Of a stretch of DNA of 64,000 bases, positions 12,373-21,364 are shown piece by piece. Source of the DNA: Cryptomeria japonica. Taxonomy: Eukaryota > Streptophyta > Pinopsida > Cupressales > Cupressaceae. Position numbers and translations under genes: made by a program. Location: assembly GCF_030272615.1 (NCBI RefSeq), contig NC_081408.1, positions 304,694,950 through 304,758,949 on the forward strand, written 5' to 3'. Below the pieces are notes generated by a model. It was given only the letters and a program-made list of their open reading frames with translations, was not told the origin of the DNA and made no database searches. Positions within the stretch are counted from its first letter, which is position 1, and each line of letters starts with the position of its first letter.

Positions 12373-12390
12373 GTCTAGGCAACATCGCCA
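12373..12390 (-). promoter_or_regulatory. R1 primer-binding site (unusual)
   Basis: On the minus strand, two bases after the 5' LTR, the sequence is TGGCGATGTTGCCTAGAC. It partly resembles the Asp-tRNA-type site TGGCGCCGTTGCC known from Athila-like elements, but differs in the middle. The other LTR elements with a clear site here (G1, A, Y, B) use the Met-tRNA type TGGTATCAGAG, except X. Confidence 0.55.
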
Positions 12391-12392
12391 AA

Positions 12393-12664
12393 TGTTTGCC
12401 CTCTCGGGTGAATAACTTAAAGCACATAGATAAAACACGTAATGCAGAATCATAATGCCATAGATATTAGATGCAATATATGAGATGTTATTCCATTCAT
12501 CATTGTTGTTCTCCACAAGTTACATTCAAAAGTATATAAAGATTTCGAAGGGGTGCGAGCGCCAACCGTCACACCACAACTGCCAACCCTCGGCTGCCAA
12601 CTAACCAACACAATTACAACTTAATTAACTAGTTTTATTTCCGTGTACAATATTGCTGCCAACA
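12393..12664 (-). repeat. R1 5' LTR (minus orientation)
   Basis: 272 bp, TGTTTGCCC...GCTGCCAACA, the partner of 7082-7353 with scattered substitutions. The GAGTT copy follows at 12665-12669. Confidence 0.93.
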
Positions 12665-13778
12665 GAGTTCTCGTAGAGAGACCTTTCCTATTAGTGTCCT
12701 ATGAGAGAGAGTGGCTTTCGAGTGGGGGCCGATAACCCCTCGAAAGTTAGTTAAGAAGTGATAACCTAATAATTGATTAGGGGGTGGGTAGCTAAAATAT
12801 TAACTAAGATAATGTGCCTCGCACATGGTTGAGTGCTTGTATAGGCTCAGGATGTGGTGAGAAGGCCTGGAATAGCAAACCTACCACCTTGTCTTCGTGA
12901 AAGGATTGGTAGGGTCCGCATGATGCTTAGATGGAGCAAGGGGTTCGGGAGAGGTTACTAGGATAACCCAGGATGGGGGTCGGGACCTATGGAGGCCTAC
13001 CTAGGGTAACCACCTTAAGCCATGCAATGACACTCTCTCCTTAGAGTCACTAGTGTTTGTGAGTTGAGTCACATGGATGTTTGTGAAGTCATGTAGTTCT
13101 ATCGTACTTGTCTTATTTTTCTTTCTTGAGGGTCTTCTACTATCTCCTAGCACAGTGGGGTGGTTCCACTTTGGGATCACATGGTCAGGTGGTAGTGCCA
13201 TTTCCCATCGGATATCCTTAATTGTATCTTCAGGCGAGGAAAGGCTTCACTGGTGTTTCTTGGTTCGTGGTTCATGTACTAGCTCTTGTTCATGATCATT
13301 GTTCAGTTGAGACCATGTGGTCATTGTATCAAACAATTATGTAACCTTGACATTGTAACTTTGTAATCCATGGTATTATTGGAAACCATGTATTTATGGA
13401 TATTGTAATAGCTGATAATTGGAATGTATGTTAATTCAATTGGTTTAAATCTTATGTATAAATGAATTATGGATAAATAAATGCATTTGATTACTTTAAT
13501 TCTTTCATTATGGAAATTAGATGTATGAGTATGTTTTAAAAATAAGCATTTAATTTTCCTAATTAATTAAACAATTGGATTAACCATGGTGTTAATATAA
13601 TCTACGAATTAATCTTCATTGGTAACCCTTAGGAAATCATGTGTTAGACTTACGCTGTGTTATTAAACGTGAAATTGTTATAATTAATGCACTTAATCTT
13701 TTAAAAAAATATATATTTCACCCTTTAGTTGCCTAGTTGTGTTGTTTTCCTTTAGGGTTTCTGGCAGGGCATTACATT

Positions 13779-13810
13779 TGGTATCAGATCCCAAGTTTTG
13801 GGTATCAGAG
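13779..13810 (+). promoter_or_regulatory. G1 primer-binding site, Met-tRNA type, twice
   Basis: TGGTATCAGATCCCAAG starts two bases after the LTR end (13776), and GGTATCAGAGCCCAAG follows 20 bp on. The second copy is closer to the usual Met-tRNA complement; a local duplication is likely. Confidence 0.8.
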
Positions 13811-13950
13811 CCCAAGTTTCAACATTGGGTACTCTGGGTTTGTAGTGAGCCTTTCAGTTTGACCTTTTTGCTTAGGTCTTAATGTTGTGTTTCCCTTGTT
13901 TTATCCTTACTGTAGATCTGAACCGTTTTCTCTTTTGTAGTGCTAGGTCA

Positions 13951-14230
13951 TGGCTAGGAAAGCTAGGGGAGGTGGCCGTACGGGTGGTCGCAATAGAGGC
14001 AAAGGTGGAGGACGGGGCCATGGTTCTGACCATCACACCACCACCCACTCATGTGAGTGTTGAGCCGGAATAGTCTGTTCATTAGGATTCACAACATGCA
14101 AGAGAGTAGGTTCCTGAAAGGGAAGAGCTGAGACAAATGTTTCAAGAGGTACTGGCTAGGTTAGGCCCTAGGATTGAGGTTGATCAACCTATTCATGCTC
14201 AAGTTGAGGAGTCACATTAGTAGGTTCTAG
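13951..14230 (+). pseudogene. gag: G1 gag remnant
   Basis: From ATG at 13951 the frame begins MARKARGGGRTGGRNRG, a basic Gly/Arg start as in chromovirus gag. It then loses coherence through stops and frame changes, and pol begins only about 280 bp later. A normal gag-knuckle-protease block takes well over 1 kb, so most of it has been deleted. Confidence 0.6.
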
Positions 14231-14232
14231 AG

Positions 14233-15391
14233 GAAAAAGAGAGACAAGAAATCACTCTTGATGGTCACCCTATTCTTCGAGAGTATGCTGATGTGTTTCC
14301 GTTGGATATTCCTGGTATGCCTTCGAAGTGAGACATAGACTTTCACATTGATTTGGTTCTTGGTGCAAAACCTATTTCGAGAGCTCCATATCGGATGGCT
14401 ACTCAGAAGTTGAGTGAGTTGAAGTTACAGATAGAGGAATTGTTGGCCAAGGGATTCATTCGTCCTAGTGTTTCCCCTTGGGGTGCGCTTGTTATCTTCG
14501 TTAAGAAGAAGGATGGTTCTCTTCGGTTATGCATTGATTATCGATAGTTGAATAAGGTAACCATTCAGAATCGATATCCATTGTCTCGTATGGATGATCT
14601 TTTCGATCAGGTAAAGGGAGCCAAGGTGCTCTCTAAGATTGATATGAAATCTGGATACCATCAGTTGCGCATTCAGGATGCAGATATTCATAAGACAATG
14701 TTTCGTACTTGTTATGGACACTATGAGTTCACAGTGGTGCCATTTGGTTTGACGAATGCGCCTTCAATTTTCATGAGCCTCATGAATGGGGTTTTTCGCA
14801 CCTACCTTGATCATTTTGTCCTTGTGTTCTTGGATGACATATTGATTTATTCTAGAACTATGGAAGAGCATGAGGGTCACTTACGTCAGGTATTGCAGTG
14901 CTTGAGGGAGAATCAGCTTTATGCCAATTTGGCAAAGTGTGAGTTCTTCCAGTTTGAGGTGAACTATCTTGGTCATGTAGTTTCGGGAGAAGGTGTATCC
15001 GTGGATCCTTCAAAGATCCAAGCCATTGTTGACTGGCTAGCACCGACCAACATTTCAGAAGTTCAGAGCTTTATGGGTTTGGTCGGATATTACCGTCTCT
15101 TTGTTCAGGGCTTTTCCCGAATAGGACACCCAATTACTTCTCTTCAGAGGAAAGGGAAGAAGTTTGTTTGGTCAGAGTAGTGTGAGTCAACTTTTTGTAC
15201 CTTGAAGGAACTCCTTGTCAGTGCTTTGATTTTGGTAGTTCCTGATCCATCTAGAGATTTTATGGTATGCACAGATGCCTCTTTGGAAGGTATAGGTGCA
15301 GTGGTTATGCAGGATGGACGTGTGGTTGCTTATGAGTCTCGCAAACTCAAGAACCACGAGTTGAACTATCTAGTTCATGATTTAGGATTTT
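14233..15391 (+). pseudogene. pol: G1 reverse transcriptase and start of RNase H
   Basis: A pol fragment with in-frame stops at about 14331, 14545 and 15178. It opens with the pre-RT segment (REYADVFPLDIPGMP), then RT with [21 protein letters not shown] (catalytic Asp present), [10 protein letters not shown] and [10 protein letters not shown] at 14824-14853 (the DD pair), then [14 protein letters not shown], and the start of RNase H (VCTDASLEGIGAVVMQDGR). It stops inside RNase H at about 15391, where the 3' LTR stub begins. RT would copy element RNA into DNA and RNase H would degrade the template. Catalytic residues are intact; the stops and the truncation kill it. Confidence 0.92.
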
Positions 15392-15394
15392 TGG

Positions 15395-15406
15395 TGGGGC
15401 ATTACA
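15395..15406 (+). repeat. 12-bp stub of the G1 3' LTR
   Basis: TGGGGCATTACA matches the last bases of the G1 and G2 LTRs (GGGCATTACA). It is followed by ATTCC, one base off the ATTCG before the 5' LTR. An internal deletion removed everything between RNase H and these last bases. Confidence 0.65.
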
Positions 15407-15411
15407 ATTCC

Positions 15412-16170
15412 TCAAACCAAACACTCCTCTCGATTTATAAAATCTAATGAGTTACAAGATATAGAAGTGAAAAAACATTATCAGTGGCTCATCCAAAAAT
15501 ATTCAAGGTCTACTATATTGTTTCATGGTTGTACATCTTCTAAAATAATATGAGTCCAAGTAGTTAGCCAAAAAATCTAAAATGTTTCACCATGGGTTTC
15601 AAATTACACCAAGATTCAAAAAGAGTGACTCCTTCCAAGGCTTTATGGTGTACACAAGTTTGGATATAGTTCTTGTAGTTTATGGTTTCTACCCAATACT
15701 ATGGTTCTATAGATCTACACTAGATTATTTAATTGGCCATGTTAAATTGTGTGTTCATCCACTTAGAACTATACAATGCAAGTCAATACCCTCTTTAGTG
15801 CAAAACTTCTAAAACCAATGGTTCCCATAATCAGTATAATTATTTGGGCAAAGAACTTCGATGACCTTTCTCACTTTTTTATTAGCAACTGATTTGGATT
15901 CCGACCCAAAACTATTCAAACACTTCTCACATGTCAAAGGAACTAGACACAAGTGTGTGTCAATAGAAATAATCAATGAAGGTTAGGGCATGTTGGGTCT
16001 TATGAAAGGAAACATATAAGAAAGGCCTTGATAAATCATTATGAACCAACTTGAGAATCTATATTGCCCACAATGTTTTTCCTTTGTCAAACTTATCCTT
16101 AGAATATTTTCCCAACACAACCTTGGAAAATGCCATAAAAAAGTGGCCTTTTAGGAAACCCTCTAACCGT
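15412..16170 (-). pseudogene. Ty1/copia integrase remnant
   Basis: On the minus strand, with many stops and frameshifts, recognisable copia integrase blocks occur in the right order. At about 16125-16030: VVLGKYSKDKFDKGK, then LKLVHNDLSRPF, the conserved start of the core. Further on is a degenerate KFCTKEGI block. At about 15640-15560: KALEGVTLFESWCNLKP and VKHFRFFG, the C-terminal core motif. This enzyme would insert element DNA. G1 is inserted just beyond, at 15406/4013, so the copia is the older element. LTRs and RT were not found. Confidence 0.7.
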
Positions 16171-18106
16171 GGGCTACTAGCTTAGTTGTTTTAAGTAGCA
16201 ATTATTTAAGTGATGAAATAGTCCTTGTCATAATCTACTAATATCTTCTTTTTAAAGAAGAAGTGTTATAGATGGGCTATCAGATTCAAAGTTGAGAGGG
16301 CATAAATTTGAGATTGATTGTCACCTTTCAAATTTGACCATGGGATCACTCTACAACTACCGTATGGCCAATGAATCTAGAGGGACCTCAATCTATCTAC
16401 TCACTAAAAGTGGTCTTTGTGAATAATACTAAATGATACAAGTTTTCACAATTCATAATGAAGTCATTTTTTCCTCCTCTAAATCATGAAACGTGATCCA
16501 AAACATTTGATCGTAAACCCCCCATTCTTCCTTCACAACGATCTTGATGTTGAAAAGATATTATGAACATGATGTTTCATTCTTCTCTTAACTCAACCTA
16601 ATTTCTTGAAACCTTCCCATATAAAATGTGTCTACAAACTACTTATCTTAAGAAACAGCCCACCTGCACAATTCAACTCGTCTTCACTCTCTTCTCCACG
16701 TGTTTTCCTCTTCTCATTACTAAATATTCCCAATTGAAAGGTCAGGAAATGTGGATTGGCATTTTCCTCAGATCCAGTGAAATAAATATTATCATTTCAA
16801 TTATAATATTTGAAAGCCGGCTTTGACCCCACAATGAAAAAGCTGATAAAATGAATGGAGTGACAAGACTGCTCGACTTGTAGTGAGCAAGATGGTACTA
16901 CAGACACAGACAGTATACACACATAAATTCTTAATTATATAGCTAATCATAGATTGTACAGATCATAAGTTATTCAAATTATGCACACCCAGTTCTATGG
17001 ATGCACTCCAAGCTCTCTGGATTGAATCTGCACCTTGTTTAGGATTGGAAATTTGCAGAACTTTAGTGAGTAATCCGGTACAACTCATGAATGTATATTG
17101 TTAATCTATGGACACTGTCTGTATATGTCAATCTAAAGTTTTATCGTCTTTTCAAAGTTATTAAATTTAAAGTAGTCAAATCTAAAAGTATTATTGGCTT
17201 TAAAGCTTTAAAGAACAAGTTGACAATCTTCCCCTCTGTACAAGACAAAAGTTGCCTGGTCATGAGATATTCATGAGAATAGAAAGTCAGTCCAGCATGA
17301 GCAAAAAAAAAAAAGGAGGAATTGTGATGTCCATTGAAGACATGACAAGCTTTTGACAAGAAACAAATAAGAATTGTATTCCAATAGCTTGTTGCGATTT
17401 CATGTGGAACTTTGAATTGTATTTGACTCTTTAATATATTCCTCTCACCCAATTTCAGCTTAGGGAAGAAACGAGCTTTTAAGTAGTTTTTAAAGATTAA
17501 CATCACTCTTTTTTAAAATTCAGAAGAATTTTCATGTCATTTAGTTGACACCTCTTCAATTAAAAGCTATTTGATTCTGTTAATATAACAAAAGTTAGCT
17601 AGATAAATCATCACATGTAGTATAAAAGAGTATAATTGAATGATTTTATGGAAATCTTATTGAGAAAAAAGAAAACAAAAAAAGATTCTTTTATAGATAT
17701 AGATGGCTTATTGTAATATGAGACTATCCCGTATTTCTTGTGAGAAGCGTGCATACTTTACTCTGAATGAGATTTGAATGTGTGACCTCTCTTTCAAGCA
17801 CACAAATTCTCCACCACTAGGCCAACTCTAGCTGCAATAGGCGTATAGACAATCAAAATTTTCATATCTTGAATTGATATCATAGTGAGAGAGATCAATT
17901 TTATTTATGTTTAAAGTAGTTTTCAAAGATACAAATAAAATTCAAGTGAATAAGGAAAAGTATTAAAAAATCTATTTTACATGAAAAAAAATGAGAGCAT
18001 TAGAAGCAGTCCTCATATAAAAATCTTAATTTTTTTTAGAGATGTGATATATTTTTTAATCTATTCATAGATTTTGGTTTATTGTTGAATTTTTTTTATA
18101 GATCAT
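16171..18106. other. No gene recognised
   Basis: AT-rich DNA with stops in all frames. A minus-strand open frame at 17141-17506 has no recognisable domain and low-complexity flanks. A segment near 17760-17830 (GTGACCTCTCTTTCAAGC, then CACCACTAGGCCAACTC) looks like repeat-derived sequence, but I cannot name its family. Confidence 0.5.
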
Positions 18107-18450
18107 TGTTGGAGTGAATAGGTATAATATCTATTTGGTTCGCCTCTTGGATCTTATTCGCATTTGTTAATTAAATTTACTCAAGATACATACAAGATAC
18201 TTATCACTTTACATGTCTTGTATCATAAGGTTAAGATATTTGTCATAATCAAGCATAATCTTATGTTACATTCTACATCTCGCATTGGCCTATATAACCA
18301 AGGGGTTCTCATTGTAATCAATTCATATTATTAGAATTTGAATATTTTGAAAGGATTTAGTTTATTCTTATTATTTTGGTCGTCTAAGTACATTGTGTTT
18401 TCATTGGGCCTATAGATCTTGGGCGGCTATCTCCATATCCAAATCTTACA
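18107..18450 (+). repeat. Possible solo LTR or LTR fragment
   Basis: Begins TGTTGGAGTGAATAGG and carries a promoter-like CTATATAACCAAGG near 18291, followed by CATTGTAATCAATTCA, an arrangement common in copia LTRs. No matching target duplication was found and the 3' end is uncertain. Confidence 0.35.
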
Positions 18451-19098
18451 GCCACTTTTTTTATTTATAATTTTGGGTTGGTATCCCGTATATATGACTT
18501 TGGTGTATAATTCAATTCTTTTGACATGTATGATTTTAACCTTAATTTGAACCTTGCACTTTCATGTGCAACATTCATAATTCAAACCTTCATGGCCTAA
18601 GTTCTATTAGTTTTCTCACCTTGAACAAATCCTCAACTACAATTTTATCCCCTAGATTAGATCATAGACACAAGTGAATCCTCCTTTTATAAAATTTGAA
18701 TGGTCACTTTCTAAGGTTGACAATCCTGATCATTATTCATTAGCATAGATGCCAAAAAGAATCAAATTTAGGTACCTAGGATTGTGTATCTAAAGGCATC
18801 ATCCTAAGAAAGTTGCACATAAACAAATTATATATAGAAAGTGTTTATAATAGGTGTGTTATACACCTCACAAATCCTTACAAAATATTTGGATATTATT
18901 ATAATATTGAGATGCTACCTAGGTGTAATCATTTTTCATGTTCTTGTAAATATTGGATCCTTTTGGAATATGACACCACTCTTAAGAATAACACAGATTC
19001 ACATATGCCACTTATTTGTATGTGATGTGTAAAAAGCATATGACATTATATATGACATAGATGAGATAGCTTATGACATATGTAAGAGGTGTGTAATG

Positions 19099-19163
<65 letters not shown>
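19099..19163. repeat. (CA)n microsatellite
   Basis: About 31 CA repeats, just outside the left end of element X. The Val/Cys open frame on the minus strand is an artefact of it. Confidence 0.97.
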
Positions 19164-19167
<4 letters not shown>

Positions 19168-19271
19168 TATGTCTCTCTGTGTGTGGAGGTGAAATAGGGA
19201 TCCACAAAATTGGATATGAATCTACTTACTTTCAAAATGACCACCAAACATAAAAGAGGGAGAAAAATCAA

Positions 19272-20367
19272 TGTATACACATAAAAATGGCTATGAGCAA
19301 CTAAATAAATATTTTATATTTATTTAATGTTTATTCTTCTATTAAATAGTTAATTTAAAAAGATTAATTTATTTAATTCATTTTGTGTCTTTCTATTACT
19401 TAATTTAATTGAAATATTTTATTAATTAATTCATCTATCCTATTCCTCTAATTAATTAAATATCTAATATTTAATTATCTCCTTCAAACAATTAAATATC
19501 TAATATTTAATGGTTATTCTCCTATCCTATAGTCTCAAATATTAAATAATTTCTTAAATTATTTAATCCCCCTTTTCCAACTCACCTTCCATCTCCACTT
19601 CATCTTCCCTTTGCCAACTCATCAAACATGTGGCTAAGGAAATTAATATTTCTTAAATATTAATTCATCATCTATCTTCAACCTCCAAACTTAATGAAAT
19701 ATTGTGTACGTACACATATTTCATAACCTCCTTCTATATTCTCTCCAACATCCCTACATCTTAGGAAGGACTTGAATCCACTTGTCCTCTCATGCCTAAG
19801 TTTTCTCCAACTATCCCTAGATTCTCTCAGTCAGCAACCCAGTCAAGGTGAGATGAGTGACACTTGTCTTCTCCTTCCCCCTTTCTCTCAACTTTCACCT
19901 TTACTCATAGCCATCTAAATCTGTATATCTGATCATGACTATTGATCTAGGCCACATCATCTTGTCCTTTCAAGGTCTATAAAATCAAGACTTTTAGTTG
20001 AGAGAAAGTTAGACTTCAAGTGAATTTGCAAGCTAATCATTTATAAAACTTATGCATCCGTGAGTTTTAATCTTGAAGCAATTAGTAATTAACATTTTAG
20101 CATAATCATGTAGTATTGCATATCATAACATTTGTGAACTATCAGTTATCAGTCCATTCTTCATATGTCATCTTGGAAGTTATTAGTGCTTGTTTGAGAG
20201 CTGTGCACCATCAGCAACCAAGATTAGTGGAGTTAGGACACAATGAGACATAAACCGTGAATGTAATATTAGTATTTTTATTTCATATGTATTTCATGTA
20301 GTTTCATTGGTTGAGTTTGGATTTCCTGTAGCATTTCCATTGGTATTTTGTGAAACTAACTTGTTAC
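19272..20367 (+). repeat. X 5' LTR, main part
   Basis: Aligns with 51675-52749. It continues after element A at 35531-35566 (ending GTCGACACA), giving an LTR of about 1.13 kb. The sequence at 20344-20348 (TATTT) is the unoccupied equivalent of the site where G2 landed in the 3' LTR. Confidence 0.92.
19978..19987 (+). promoter_or_regulatory. TATA box of the X LTR
   Basis: CTATAAAATC occurs at the same place in the 3' LTR (52381-52390), downstream of a CT-rich stretch. It would start the genomic transcript about 25-35 bp further on, which defines the R region. Confidence 0.6.
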
Positions 20368-21172
20368 TATTAGGATTAATGACAATCCCAGAGATACTGA
20401 GAGGAGGGGGGCTGGATCAATATCTAACTAGTTTGTAGAATATTTAAACTTATTAAGAACTTTGCATCCCAAAATAGTGTACCGGTAAATAAGAATTAAT
20501 GTAGCAAATAAGAACAACAGAGACAACATAGAGAACACACCATAACACAAGATATAAACGAGGAAACCTGGTGTGGGAAAAACCTTGGTGGGATTTGTGA
20601 CCCACAATATTCACTCGCTGGCCAATGAATAAATATTACTTACAATGAGGGGCTACACATGCAGGGAGGCCAACTGCCTAGAGCTCACTGCTCAATAAGA
20701 ATCACACTGACTACAAAAGTGGATTATGAAATCCAATACAATGTACTACTTCAAATCAACATCAACTATACCAGGTTCAGTACCGGTTTAAGCTCATTCT
20801 ATAGCCAAAACCTTATAAAAAATTTGCCTCATGCATTCGCATATAACATCCTCTCATTCTCTCATTATTCTCTCATTATCCTCCTATTACATAATGACTT
20901 ACAAGATCTCATACATATATGAGTCTATTTCAATGTTCCATGTCGGCTTTGCAAAAGATAATTACGTTAAAATACAAAAGTTTATTCCCTATCGGCTGGA
21001 GTGCTGATATGTATTGTTGTTGCTATCGGTGAAGTGCCTGCAAGTGTATGTAGATGTTTATTGTCGGTGCTAGTAATTGCTAGTGGCTTACTAGATGAAT
21101 GTCAAAAGGTTGTCAGATGGTTGCCATAAATGACAACATCAACTATTCTCATAAGAGTGTAGAATGCCAACA
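20368..21172 (-). repeat. A 3' LTR (minus orientation)
   Basis: Matches 34717-35525 closely. The terminal TG has become TA at 20368-20369. Outer end GTTAC; inner end GAATGCCAACA. Confidence 0.92.
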
Positions 21173-21186
21173 ATCTCCCCCTTTGC
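21173..21186 (-). promoter_or_regulatory. A polypurine tract
   Basis: On the minus strand the run AAAGGGGGAGAT lies directly before the 3' LTR, the expected place for plus-strand priming. Confidence 0.7.
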
Positions 21187-21364
21187 CATTGATGACAACA
21201 CTCATGAAAAAAATACAGAAACTATTCCAAAAACTGAAGTCCAAAAAGATGTACTCCCCCTGAGCAAATGATCTCCTCTAAATAAGTATTTTTCTCTCTC
21301 CACTACTCCCCCTTTGACATCAATGACAAAGGTTGTCAAAAATAGTCAAATGAGTGCAAAAATT

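Larger units (their letters stand above)
7082..12664 (-). mobile_element. R1: gag-protease-only LTR retrotransposon
   Basis: R1 is 5583 bp with two 272-bp LTRs, TG...CA ends and a perfect 5-bp duplication GAGTT (7077-7081 and 12665-12669). The intact target exists in the related LTR G2 at 55478-55482, proving the junctions. It reads on the minus strand: the LTR at the high-coordinate end is the 5' one. The inside holds one gag-protease frame and a coiled-coil remnant, but no RT, RNase H or integrase that I can see. It therefore depended on another element's pol, like the class described as terminal-repeat retrotransposons with GAG. Confidence 0.92.
4013..13776 (+). repeat. 5' LTR of G1, interrupted by R1
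   Basis: It aligns along its whole length with the solo LTR G2 (52750-56467): same start, same landmarks (the GCTACC array, the (TA)n run, the GAGTT site, the LTR end GGGCATTACA). Without R1 and one GAGTT copy it is about 4.18 kb, against 3.72 kb for G2. Much of the visible length change is in the GCTACC array and nearby AT-rich runs. It should carry the promoter and poly(A) signals, but I could not place them with confidence. Confidence 0.85.
4013..15406 (+). mobile_element. G1: truncated Ty3/gypsy (Tekay/Del-like) LTR element
   Basis: G1 starts TGTAGTACCCC and ends GGGCATTACA, with flanking 5-mers ATTCG (4008-4012) and ATTCC (15407-15411), a target duplication with one mismatch. Order: a 5' LTR of about 4 kb (interrupted by R1), a Met-tRNA primer site, a short gag remnant, RT and part of RNase H, then a 12-bp stub of the 3' LTR. 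Most of gag, protease, integrase and the 3' LTR are gone. The long LTR, basic Gly/Arg-rich gag start and RT type fit the Tekay/Del chromovirus lineage; that lineage call is inferred from known family traits. G1 inserted into a copia integrase. Confidence 0.85.

Noticed and set aside
17141-17506. 121-codon minus-strand frame as a host gene
   Set aside because: No domain, no conserved motif and a poly-T/poly-A run inside; a chance frame in AT-rich DNA is likelier.
18107-18450. A proven solo LTR
   Set aside because: Promoter-like content is present, but the 5-bp flanks do not match; kept only as a low-confidence feature.
19071-19280. Minus-strand Val/Cys repeat protein
   Set aside because: It is a reading of the (CA)n microsatellite.
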